From: CBDCUI01 sp965223115
GTDB taxonomy: Bacteria; Pseudomonadota; Gammaproteobacteria; UBA4575
Reading direction: 5' to 3'
DNA: 64,000 nt
Assembly: GCA_965223115.1 (NCBI GenBank)
Contig: OZ244982.1
Location: forward strand, 1,798,001 to 1,862,000
Position 1 is the stretch's first letter; the number at the start of each line of letters is the position of its first letter. The notes below the pieces were generated by a model. It did not search any database and was not told where the DNA came from. It saw nothing but the letters and a program-made list of their open reading frames with translations. The position numbers and the translations under genes are program-made. Positions 54,200 through 62,393 of the stretch are shown one piece after another.

Positions 54200-55459
54200 C
54201 TAATGTGGAACGCGACGTATGTTTGCACCCAATTGCGCAAGTTTTTCTTCAATACATTCATAACCACGGTCAATATGATAAATACGATCAACAATGGTTT
54301 GGCCTTTAGCAATTAATCCTGCCAAAATTAAACTTGCAGAAGCACGTAAGTCTGTTGCCATTACAGGCGCTGCAACCAGTTCTTCTACACCTGTTACAAT
54401 CGCGGTATTACCTTCTACCTTAATATTTGCACCCATGCGTTGCATTTCTTGAACATGCATAAACCGATTTTCAAACACAGATTCCGTAATCGTACCCGAA
54501 CCTTCTGCAATACAATTCAATGCTGTAAATTGTGCCTGCATATCTGTAGGAAAAGCAGGATAAGGTGCAGTTCGTACATTTATGCTTTTTAGTCGCCGGT
54601 CGCGCATATCAATTTCTACCCAATCATCACCACAATTAATACTCGCATTGGCCTCTTCTAGTTTAAGCAAAACTGATTCCAAAAGTTGTGGTTGAGTATT
54701 TTTTACTTTTACACGACCGCCCGTAATGGCAGTCGCCACTAAAAATGTTCCTGTTTCTATACGATCTGCAAGCACTTTATATTGGCAACCATGCAACCTC
54801 TCTACGCCATGAATGGTAATCTTATCCGTGCCTGCGCCTTCTATAATGGCGCCCATTTCTATCAAGCAATTGGCAAGATCGGTTACCTCAGGTTCACGTG
54901 CTGCATTGTCAATAATTGTAGTGCCATCCGCCAAGGTAGCCGCCATCATTAAATTTTCTGTGCCAGTAACTGTAACGTTATCCATTACTAAATGGGCACC
55001 TTTTAACCGGCTGGATTTAGCATGAATGTATCCACCTTTTACTTCAATCTTGGCGCCCATTGCCTCTAATCCACGTAAATGCAAATTAACCGGTCGAGAA
55101 CCAATCGCACAACCTCCCGGCAATGAGACTTCTGCTTGGCCAAAGCGTGCTAATAATGGACCTAAAACTAAAATCGATGCGCGCATGGTTTTTACCACTT
55201 CGTAGGGCGCAAATAGCTCATCGATAGTGCAACTGTTTACTTCAATATTCATACGTTCATCGACAGTAAGTGACACCCCCATTCGACCTAATAATTCCAT
55301 GGTTGTAGTAACATCTTGAAGATGCGGCACATTGGCAATTTGCATCGGTCCATCAGCCAATAATGTTGCTGCTAAAATTGGTAATACTGCATTTTTAGCA
55401 CCTGAGATACGCACTTCTCCATGTAGCGCATGACCGCCATCTATTAATAATTTTTCCAT
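54200..55459 (-). CDS. murA: UDP-N-acetylglucosamine 1-carboxyvinyltransferase
   Basis: A 419-residue enzyme that commits UDP-GlcNAc to peptidoglycan. Lys22-Asn23 (SGAKNAVLPI) bind substrate. The active-site Cys117 lies in LPGGCAIGSRPVNLH, so the enzyme is of the fosfomycin-sensitive type with cysteine rather than aspartate. The gene starts 115 bases after mlaB. No ibaG (BolA-like) gene lies between mlaB and murA, unlike in E. coli and Pseudomonas. Confidence 0.97.
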   Translation of the reverse strand: MEKLLIDGGHALHGEVRISGAKNAVLPILAATLLADGPMQIANVPHLQDVTTTMELLGRMGVSLTVDERMNIEVNSCTIDELFAPYEVVKTMRASILVLGPLLARFGQAEVSLPGGCAIGSRPVNLHLRGLEAMGAKIEVKGGYIHAKSSRLKGAHLVMDNVTVTGTENLMMAATLADGTTIIDNAAREPEVTDLANCLIEMGAIIEGAGTDKITIHGVERLHGCQYKVLADRIETGTFLVATAITGGRVKVKNTQPQLLESVLLKLEEANASINCGDDWVEIDMRDRRLKSINVRTAPYPAFPTDMQAQFTALNCIAEGSGTITESVFENRFMHVQEMQRMGANIKVEGNTAIVTGVEELVAAPVMATDLRASASLILAGLIAKGQTIVDRIYHIDRGYECIEEKLAQLGANIRRVPH

Positions 55460-55574
55460 AATTGGAAGAGTTCTGTAACTTTAAGGACTGATGAACTATT
55501 TTGAAATTAATTACAAGATCTTAACGAACCCAAGCTGGTGTTACTAGCGAATATAACAAACAATCTTAGTTATC

Positions 55575-55886
55575 CTAGGCAAATTTGAGCAGGTCCTGCA
55601 GTTTATTAATCTCAGTTAATTTCCGCACTTTATCGGATGCATTATGGTAGGTGAGATTCTTTTTATTACAATAGGCCCAACGGGACCACGCAACTAGCAG
55701 TGCCAAGCCACCACTATCTAATTCAACTGCAGAGCCAATATCGATAGTTAAATTATCTTCCTCAAGGCTAGGCAATATATTTTTTGCCTTATCCCAAACT
55801 ATAGCCACACTGTTAAACGTCAAATCACCTGTAACTTTGAAATGACCTCGACCTGTAGATTGAAAATCACTCTGATTGAAGCTCAT
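55575..55886 (-). CDS. mlaB: STAS-domain protein MlaB
   Basis: A 103-residue single STAS domain, the small cytoplasmic subunit that stabilises the MlaF ATPase. It has the pattern LTFNSVAIVWDKAKNIL and the STAS loop VELDSGGLALLVAWSRWA with the conserved Asp-Ser. The start lies within the last 20 bases of mlaC. It completes the mlaFEDCB order. Confidence 0.88.
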   Translation of the reverse strand: MSFNQSDFQSTGRGHFKVTGDLTFNSVAIVWDKAKNILPSLEEDNLTIDIGSAVELDSGGLALLVAWSRWAYCNKKNLTYHNASDKVRKLTEINKLQDLLKFA

Positions 55887-56529
55887 CTGTTGAACCAGAT
55901 TTATTGGTATTAGCCAAACGTTCTATAAGCGCGTCTAATGAAGTTTCTTTGATTTCTTGATTAAAACTGGTTCTAAAGTTTTTTACTAAACTCAATCCAT
56001 CGACAGACAAATCAAATACTTTCCACTCTTTTTCTTTGTTATTACGAAAAATATAAGCTATTTGCAAAGGTGCTTTACCGGAACCTATATCCAGTTCTGT
56101 TTGCACAGTATGGTATTTACTCTCTTTTTTATTTCGATCTGGCAATACTTTAATCTTGGCATGCCCATAGTCGACTAGCGATTTGGCATAAGTGCGAATT
56201 AGCATGTCTTTAAACTCAGCAACAAATTTAATACGTTGCTCATCACTCGCCTTTTTCCAGTATTTTCCCAATATCAATTTACCCATTGAATTCAAATCTA
56301 CAATAGGAATGATTGTTTCATTGATGAGTGTGTTAATAAGTTTTGGATCTTCTTTTAAGCGGTCTTTGTCTTCATTCAACACAGTCAAAACTGCGACAGA
56401 TGTTTCTTCCACTATCTGCTCAGGTGCACGTTGGTCAATCGCAAAAGCCAAACTGATAACGAACATTGCCAGCGACAAAACTGTAAAAAATTGTACCTTT
56501 ACCATAAGAGTAAAATATCTAGATTTCAT
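55867..56529 (-). CDS. mlaC: Periplasmic phospholipid carrier MlaC
   Basis: A 220-residue secreted protein of the toluene-tolerance Ttg2/MlaC family. A hydrophobic signal peptide is visible at residues 1-30, ending LAFAIDQ. The mature part has LGKYWKKASDEQRIKFVAEF and KVFDLSVDGLSLVKNFR, family hallmarks. It ferries phospholipid between the outer-membrane MlaA and the inner-membrane MlaFEDB complex. MlaA is not encoded here. A Met at codon 9 is an alternative start. Confidence 0.93.
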   Translation of the reverse strand: MKSRYFTLMVKVQFFTVLSLAMFVISLAFAIDQRAPEQIVEETSVAVLTVLNEDKDRLKEDPKLINTLINETIIPIVDLNSMGKLILGKYWKKASDEQRIKFVAEFKDMLIRTYAKSLVDYGHAKIKVLPDRNKKESKYHTVQTELDIGSGKAPLQIAYIFRNNKEKEWKVFDLSVDGLSLVKNFRTSFNQEIKETSLDALIERLANTNKSGSTDELQSE

Positions 56530-56615
56530 TAACGTTATTCTCCCCGCTACAAAAATTTCTATGTGAGCATAATGCTAAGTTTAAGCAAGAATGATAAATT
56601 CTGTTGTATATGATT

Positions 56616-57074
56616 TCATCCCGATGTCATTTTGACCACAATTTTTCCGATTATTTCCTCTAAAACCAGTGCTGACTGGGTAAATTCTATAATATCCCCT
56701 GTTTTCAAGACATCCTCCTCTGCCCCTGGTTCTAAGGCAACATACTGCTCACCTAGCAATCCTGCAGTATAAATGCTTGCTGTTGTATCAATTGGAAAAT
56801 AATCATGTTCCATACCAATACGCATGGTTACTAAGGCTTCATAGCGATCGGAATCATATACTATGCCTATAACCTGCCCTACACGAACCCCTGAAACAGT
56901 GACTGGTGAGCGTACTTTAAGTCCACCTATATTTTCAAAGTAAGCAGAAACTTCATAACCATCTTTTTTCGTTATGCCACTCAGATTACTGACTTTCATG
57001 GCCAGCATAAACAATGCGAGCACCCCCAGTACTACAAAAAGCCCCACCATGGTTTCAATAAAACGTGTTGTCAT
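56616..57074 (-). CDS. mlaD: Phospholipid transport MCE protein MlaD
   Basis: A 152-residue MCE-domain protein with one N-terminal membrane span (residues 7-27, ETMVGLFVVLGVLALFMLAM) and an MCE fold containing GYEVSAYFENIGGLKVRSPV and LLGEQYVALEPGAEED. It forms the hexameric ring on the periplasmic side of MlaE. Length is typical for the family. Confidence 0.93.
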   Translation of the reverse strand: MTTRFIETMVGLFVVLGVLALFMLAMKVSNLSGITKKDGYEVSAYFENIGGLKVRSPVTVSGVRVGQVIGIVYDSDRYEALVTMRIGMEHDYFPIDTTASIYTAGLLGEQYVALEPGAEEDVLKTGDIIEFTQSALVLEEIIGKIVVKMTSG

Positions 57075-57125
57075 AATTTGTCGCTTCCTATTTTCCTATA
57101 ATACTGTGCGTGCACTCTTATTTTT

Positions 57126-57914
57126 CTATAACTCACCAAACATTAATGCCGTCAATATGAAATCAAGTCCTAACACGGCTAATGCTGAATTAACCACTGT
57201 ATGTGTAGTAGCTAAACTAATTCCTTCCGCAGTTGGCATCGCGTCATAACCTTTATATAAAGCAATCCAAACACAGGCTACTGCAAACACAACTCCTTTA
57301 ATCATGCCGTTCATCACATCATCGACTAAATCCACATTAGCTTGCATTTGAGACCAAAATGATCCTTCGTCTACTCCTAACAACCCAACCCCAACAAATC
57401 TTCCACCCAATATACCCACTGCAGTAAAAATAGCTGTTAACAGCGGTACTGAAATAAAGCCACCAATGAAACGCGGTGATATGATGCGTCTAATTGGATC
57501 CACTGCCATCATCTCCATACTCGATAGTTGTTCTGTTGCCTTCATTAAACCAATTTCTGCTGCCAGAGCAGAACCCGCTCGACCCGCAAACAGTAATGCA
57601 GTAACTACAGGGCCTAGCTCTCGTACTAATGTCATTGCCACTACTACACCCAAAGATTCTTCCGCACCAAAATCAACAAGTGTCACATAACCTTGTAAAC
57701 CCAGTACCATGCCAACAAATAAACCAGAAACCACAATGATAGTAAGAGACAAAACACCTATTGAGTAGATCTCTTTAATAATCAACCGTGGCCGCGTGAA
57801 GGTACGCGGTATGGTTAACAGTATTTTAAAAAAGAAAATAGATGCGCGACCCATTTTTTCAAATAGTCCTAATGTCCAGTGGCCAAGATTTTGCAAAGCA
57901 GAAGCTATCATCAC
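57126..57914 (-). CDS. mlaE: Phospholipid ABC transporter permease MlaE
   Basis: A 262-residue MlaE/Ttg2B permease with five or six membrane segments. Family motifs are SGLFVGMVLGLQGYVTLVDFG, split over the first spans, and VRELGPVVTALLFAGRAGSALAAEIG nearby, which forms the conserved loop contacting MlaF. The start overlaps the mlaF stop by four bases. It is followed by mlaD after 51 bases. Confidence 0.95.
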   Translation of the reverse strand: MMIASALQNLGHWTLGLFEKMGRASIFFFKILLTIPRTFTRPRLIIKEIYSIGVLSLTIIVVSGLFVGMVLGLQGYVTLVDFGAEESLGVVVAMTLVRELGPVVTALLFAGRAGSALAAEIGLMKATEQLSSMEMMAVDPIRRIISPRFIGGFISVPLLTAIFTAVGILGGRFVGVGLLGVDEGSFWSQMQANVDLVDDVMNGMIKGVVFAVACVWIALYKGYDAMPTAEGISLATTHTVVNSALAVLGLDFILTALMFGEL

Positions 57915-58711
57915 CTACCCGCTAATAAATCTTCACGTAAATTTTCTGCTGGATAGTGAAAAGGTGCAGGACCATCTGGAAGGCCTTGTAGGAATTGTTG
58001 CAACCAAGGGGAAGAGCTACTACCTAAATTTTCAGGAGTACCCGATTCAACTACTTGACCTTCTGAAATTACATATATGTAATCCGCAATCGACATTGTT
58101 TCGTGTACATCGTGAGATACAACAACACTAGTCAACCCTAGAGTTTCATTCAGCTCTTTAATCAATGTAACAATAGTGCCCTTAGTAATCGGGTCTAATC
58201 CCGTAAATGGTTCATCATACATAATCATTGCCGGGTCTAATACAATCGCTCTAGCTAGTGCAACTCGACGGGCCATGCCACCAGATAACTCACTCGGCAT
58301 GAGTTTACGGGCACCGCGTAATCCTACCGCCTCTAATTTTATTAGCACCAGATCGCGGATGATTTGCTCTGGTAATTTAGTATGTTCACGCAGTGGAAAA
58401 GCTACATTTTCGTATACATTTAGGTCTGTTAATAATGCACCACTTTGAAATAGCATCCCCATACGTTTTCGAAGCTCATATAATTCACTTTGATCTATAT
58501 GATGGATATCTTTACCGAATACCTGAACATAGCCTTTTTGAGGACGTAATTGGCCACCAATAATTTTTAATAAAGTGGTTTTACCTGTGCCGCTAGGCCC
58601 CATAAAGGCAGTTACCTGACCAGCTCGTATATCCAGACTTATGCCATTAAAAATCTTACGAGAACCATGTGTGAAGTGCAGTTCACGAATTTGTACGATA
58701 GATTCCACCAT
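57911..58711 (-). CDS. mlaF: Phospholipid ABC transporter ATPase MlaF
   Basis: A 266-residue ABC ATPase with Walker A GPSGTGKTT, signature SGGMARRVALARA, Walker B MIMYDEPFTGLDP and the H-loop VVSHDVHE. The C-terminal extension after residue 240 is typical of MlaF. It is the first gene of mlaFEDCB, divergent from yrbG. The 180-base gap holds an AGCCT/AGGCT mini-hairpin (58731-58742) in the mlaF leader; no promoter could be fixed. Confidence 0.95.
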   Translation of the reverse strand: MVESIVQIRELHFTHGSRKIFNGISLDIRAGQVTAFMGPSGTGKTTLLKIIGGQLRPQKGYVQVFGKDIHHIDQSELYELRKRMGMLFQSGALLTDLNVYENVAFPLREHTKLPEQIIRDLVLIKLEAVGLRGARKLMPSELSGGMARRVALARAIVLDPAMIMYDEPFTGLDPITKGTIVTLIKELNETLGLTSVVVSHDVHETMSIADYIYVISEGQVVESGTPENLGSSSSPWLQQFLQGLPDGPAPFHYPAENLREDLLAGR

Positions 58712-58891
58712 TATTTTTCTTATCCGTGCTAGCCTGTAGGCTGACTTATACCAATATATACTTGGATTTTATCGAGACATAATACTCGTTTGCTATTTTT
58801 TTAGCGATGTATTGACTATTTTGTTACAACTGAAAACTTTCGATTTGACTACAAATTAACCACAGTAGCTACCAATTCTAGTTCATAGTTC

Positions 58892-59842
58892 ATGATTATA
58901 TCTCTCATAGCATTAGTCGCAGGTTTTTTATTGCTTATGTGGAGCGCCAATATCTTTGTAGATCATGCGCTTCACTTAGACCAGCATTTTAACATCTCAA
59001 AATTAGTAATAGGCATGGTGGTACTTGGGTTTGGTACTTCCAGCCCTGAACTACTTGTATCTGCAATTTCTGCATTACAAGGCAATCCAGGCTTGGCCAT
59101 CGGTAATGCGTTAGGATCTAACGTAGCAAATATATTACTGGTATTAGGGATTACTTTATGTGTTCTTCCGCTACATATATATAAAAGGATTGTACAAAGG
59201 GACTTTGTATTATTAATTGGGGCGACTGCATTGTTCACAATCCTTATTTTGGATAAGCAATTAACTTTCTTGGACGGTATTATCATGCTGTTCGCCTTGC
59301 TATTAACTCTTTATGTTCTGGCAAAGTCTGAAATTAAAGAACATATAAGAGATGAATCAATGGTGGAACCAACTGATAAAAGTCTCCGCAACGTATTATT
59401 CGGAATAATTGTAGGCCTGATCGTGTTACTACTTAGTTCCAAGCTTGTTGTTTGGGGTGCAACTTCAATTGCTCAGTATTTAGGTGTAAGTGATTTAATT
59501 ATCGGCTTAACTATCGTGGCATTGGGAACCAGTCTCCCAGAATTGGCAACTTGCGTCTCAAGTGCTTTAAAAAAACATAGTGAATTAGTACTAGGTAATG
59601 TTATTGGCTCAAATATTTTTAATACACTGGGTGTCACAGGTGTAGCCAGTACCATTGCAAATTACTCAGTGCCACGTGAGATCTATTTTCGCGATTTCCC
59701 TATCATGCTGGCTGCGACAGTATTATTGTTCATATTGGCTTTAATTTTTATACCAAAGAAAAAGATTCCTCGTGGCTTTGGAATAATATTTGCGGTTGCT
59801 TATATTATTTATATGTATTTTATATATCTCCAAGCAATTTAA
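58892..59842 (+). CDS. yrbG: Calcium/sodium antiporter family protein YrbG
   Basis: A 316-residue CaCA-family exchanger with ten predicted spans in two inverted halves. Each half has the alpha-repeat signature: GFGTSSPELLVSAISALQG with GNALGSNVANILLVLG, and ALGTSLPELATCVSSALK with GNVIGSNIFNTLGVTG. The ion specificity is unproven. It sits next to mlaF, as in E. coli, but kdsD, which follows it there, is missing and kdsC comes next. Confidence 0.93.
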   Translation: MIISLIALVAGFLLLMWSANIFVDHALHLDQHFNISKLVIGMVVLGFGTSSPELLVSAISALQGNPGLAIGNALGSNVANILLVLGITLCVLPLHIYKRIVQRDFVLLIGATALFTILILDKQLTFLDGIIMLFALLLTLYVLAKSEIKEHIRDESMVEPTDKSLRNVLFGIIVGLIVLLLSSKLVVWGATSIAQYLGVSDLIIGLTIVALGTSLPELATCVSSALKKHSELVLGNVIGSNIFNTLGVTGVASTIANYSVPREIYFRDFPIMLAATVLLFILALIFIPKKKIPRGFGIIFAVAYIIYMYFIYLQAI

Positions 59843-59866
59843 TTGATATAGACTTTTTAAAAATCT

Positions 59867-60400
59867 ATGACTGTACCAGATAAAATTTTAGAACGAGCCA
59901 AATCAATTCGCTTGGCTTTATTTGACGTAGATGGTGTACTCACCGATGGAAAAGTATATATCGACCCCAAAGGTGAAGAGCTTAAAGTCTTTAATATACA
60001 TGACGGTCATGGTATACGCCTGTTACAACATTATGGTATTGAAGTTGGAATTATAACAGCACGAAAGTCTAAAGCACTAGAATATCGCATGCAGGATCTA
60101 GGCGTTAAATATGTGCATCAAGGCTGTACAGATAAACTTGTCGTGTATCAAAAATTATTATCAGACTTAAGTTTAAATGAGCAGCAAACATCTTTTGTAG
60201 GAGATGATATCGTTGACTTACAAATTATGTCTCGATGTGGTTTAGCAATCGCTGTAGCGAATGCCAATTATTTTGTTAAACAACATGCTCATTGGGAAAC
60301 TTTAGCTACAGGTGGAAATGGAGCTGTACGGGAAGTATGTGAACTCATACTTGAATCACAGGGTCTACTAGATCTGGCACAAACTTATAATCTACGATGA
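59867..60400 (+). CDS. kdsC: 3-deoxy-D-manno-octulosonate 8-phosphate phosphatase
   Basis: A 177-residue HAD-family phosphatase of the C0 type, making Kdo from Kdo-8-phosphate. Motif I is LFDVDGVLTDG with the nucleophilic Asp. Motif II is IITARKS, and motif III/IV is FVGDDIVDLQIM. KdsC is tetrameric and lacks a cap domain, consistent with its size. It precedes lptC by ten bases. Confidence 0.96.
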   Translation: MTVPDKILERAKSIRLALFDVDGVLTDGKVYIDPKGEELKVFNIHDGHGIRLLQHYGIEVGIITARKSKALEYRMQDLGVKYVHQGCTDKLVVYQKLLSDLSLNEQQTSFVGDDIVDLQIMSRCGLAIAVANANYFVKQHAHWETLATGGNGAVREVCELILESQGLLDLAQTYNLR

Positions 60401-60410
60401 AACAATTGAA

Positions 60411-60974
60411 ATGCTGCTTAGATTGATATGGTTATGCTGCTTAATTGTTGTAGGCGCTACTGCAACATTGTGGTTTCTTAATCAACGTTCTAGTTACGTT
60501 GAAATTTCTCCCGCTCCTCTCATGGATACACCTTCCATTAGCTTTAATGACATTGAAATGACAATCAATGCAACTAACGGTAGCCCGCAATACAAACTAT
60601 ACGCACCTAAATATTGGCTTTATGATGACGAAGAGCGTAGTGAATTTGAAAATCCTGATATTCAGATATATAGAAGTGATGGTAGCAAAGTTTTTGCTAA
60701 AGCCTTAAGAGGGAATACTCGGGAAGATAATAATATTATCACTTTAGTTGGTAATGTAGAGATCAATCAACCAGAATCTAAGAACAACCCATTCAGATTG
60801 GAAATTTTTACTGACAAGTTAACTGTGTTTCCGAAAAAACAAAGTGCTACTACTGACTCAAAAGTAACAGCTAAACAAGGAGATCAAATCATTAAGGCAA
60901 AAGGTATGACTCTTGATCTCGAAACAGAAATTGTTTTCTTACACAGTGAGGTTACTGGCCGCTATGAACCTTAA
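60411..60974 (+). CDS. lptC: LPS export protein LptC
   Basis: A 187-residue bitopic protein with an N-terminal span at residues 2-22 and a periplasmic beta-jellyroll (LptC/OstA type) from about residue 40, starting SFNDIEMTINATNGSPQYKL. It receives LPS from LptB2FG and passes it to LptA. Sequence conservation in the family is low, so position before lptA-lptB supports the call. It overlaps lptA by 11 bases. Confidence 0.92.
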   Translation: MLLRLIWLCCLIVVGATATLWFLNQRSSYVEISPAPLMDTPSISFNDIEMTINATNGSPQYKLYAPKYWLYDDEERSEFENPDIQIYRSDGSKVFAKALRGNTREDNNIITLVGNVEINQPESKNNPFRLEIFTDKLTVFPKKQSATTDSKVTAKQGDQIIKAKGMTLDLETEIVFLHSEVTGRYEP

Positions 60975-61497
60975 TCGAAAAATTGCGATTTTATCTATGA
61001 TTTTAATTGCTTCATTGAGCAATGTACTTATCGCGCGATCTGATGATGCAACTAAGCCAATAAATATCAAAGCCAATACTGCTGAAATTAATGACGCTAC
61101 AGGTATAAGTATTTATCGTGGCAATGTTGAAATCACTCAAGGAAGCATGCGATTAACAGGAGAGATAGTAACATTAGAAACCACAGACAAGAAAGTTAAA
61201 AAGATTATTGCAGAAGGTAATTTAAGTACTTTCAAACAAACAACTGATGATGGAAAATTAATAAATGCAGAAGCAAAAAAAATGGTTTATCGGATTACTT
61301 CCAACGAAATTATCCTTACTGATAATGCCAAACTAACAGAAGCCGGAAATACATTTGCTAGTGACCGTATTGTTTTTTATACCGATAAGGAGCTTGTAAA
61401 TGCAGGAAGTTCTAGTGGTGACGACCGAGTTAATATTACGGTTTTACCAAGCACTATAGATAAAGAAAAAGAAAACGATACAGATACGCCTCATTAA
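60964..61497 (+). CDS. lptA: Periplasmic LPS bridge protein LptA
   Basis: A 177-residue secreted protein with a signal peptide (MNLNRKIAILSMILIASLSN) and an OstA_N jellyroll containing INIKANTAEINDATGISIYRGNVEITQG in two strands. LptA polymerises into the bridge that carries LPS across the periplasm. ATG 60964 is chosen because it gives this signal peptide; an open frame back to 60913 lies inside lptC. Confidence 0.93.
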   Translation: MNLNRKIAILSMILIASLSNVLIARSDDATKPINIKANTAEINDATGISIYRGNVEITQGSMRLTGEIVTLETTDKKVKKIIAEGNLSTFKQTTDDGKLINAEAKKMVYRITSNEIILTDNAKLTEAGNTFASDRIVFYTDKELVNAGSSSGDDRVNITVLPSTIDKEKENDTDTPH

Positions 61498-61532
61498 AAA
61501 AGAAAATAAACTATTCATGCACATCTACTCTA

Positions 61533-62252
61533 ATGAATAATTTAAGTGCAGAAAACTTACGTAAGCAATTTAAGGCACGAGCCGTTGTAGACGATGTTAG
61601 CCTGGAAATTAAGTCTGGGGAAATTGTGGGCTTACTTGGCCCAAATGGAGCGGGTAAAACAACATGTTTTTATATGTTAGTAGGATTGATTCATTGTAGT
61701 GAAGGTAAAATTTTATTAGATGATTTCAATATTACTCAACTACCAATGCACAAACGTGCAAAATTTGGAATTGGTTATTTACCACAAGAAGCATCGATAT
61801 TCCGTGGCCTAAGTGTTGAACATAATATTATGGTAAGCCTCGAAGCGCGTAATGAGCTAAATAAAAACCAACGTAAGGAAATTTGCCAATCGTTACTGTC
61901 AGAGTTACAAATTGAGCATCTCCGTGACCACAAGGGTTTGAGCCTTTCAGGCGGGGAAAGAAGACGAGCTGAAATTGCAAGGGCCCTTGCCTTACAACCT
62001 AAATTCATCTTGCTTGATGAACCTTTCGCAGGTGTAGATCCAATTTCTGTAAAAGATATACAACGCATTTTAAAAACATTACAGAAACAAGAAATTGGAT
62101 TGTTGATTACTGATCATAATGTACGCGAAACATTAGATATTTGTAATCGGGCCTATATTCTTAATGATGGTAAAATGCTTGCTGAAGGGACACCAACAAA
62201 CATACTTAATAACAAGCAAGTACAAGATATTTATTTAGGCAGCAACTTTTAA
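61533..62252 (+). CDS. lptB: LPS export ABC ATPase LptB
   Basis: A 239-residue ABC ATPase with Walker A LLGPNGAGKTTCFYMLVG, signature LSLSGGERRRAEIARAL, Walker B FILLDEPFAGVDP and the H-loop LITDHNVRETLDI. It powers LPS extraction with LptFG. The ribosome-binding region is weak. The gene follows lptA by 35 bases, and its length is identical to the usual 240. Confidence 0.97.
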   Translation: MNNLSAENLRKQFKARAVVDDVSLEIKSGEIVGLLGPNGAGKTTCFYMLVGLIHCSEGKILLDDFNITQLPMHKRAKFGIGYLPQEASIFRGLSVEHNIMVSLEARNELNKNQRKEICQSLLSELQIEHLRDHKGLSLSGGERRRAEIARALALQPKFILLDEPFAGVDPISVKDIQRILKTLQKQEIGLLITDHNVRETLDICNRAYILNDGKMLAEGTPTNILNNKQVQDIYLGSNF

Positions 62253-62284
62253 GTACATATATTTGACACAATTAAATACCTTCA

Positions 62285-62367
62285 AGCCAATATTCTGGCT
62301 ATAAATAGAGCAGTTCTGCAGCAAGTCGTTTTTTTTCGACAAATTATATTATTAATGGTTATAACCA
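62285..62367. repeat. Cluster of short palindromes between lptB and rpoN
   Basis: The 141-base gap contains AGCCA/TGGCT (62285-62289 and 62296-62300), GCAG/CTGC (62310-62313 and 62316-62319), GTCG-T8-CGAC (62325-62340) and the perfect 12-bp palindrome TGGTTATAACCA (62356-62367). The T8 run could end lptB transcripts. The last palindrome is 26 bases before the rpoN ATG and could be an operator. Confidence 0.45.
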
Positions 62368-62393
62368 AGCAATATTCATGCCATAATTAATGT

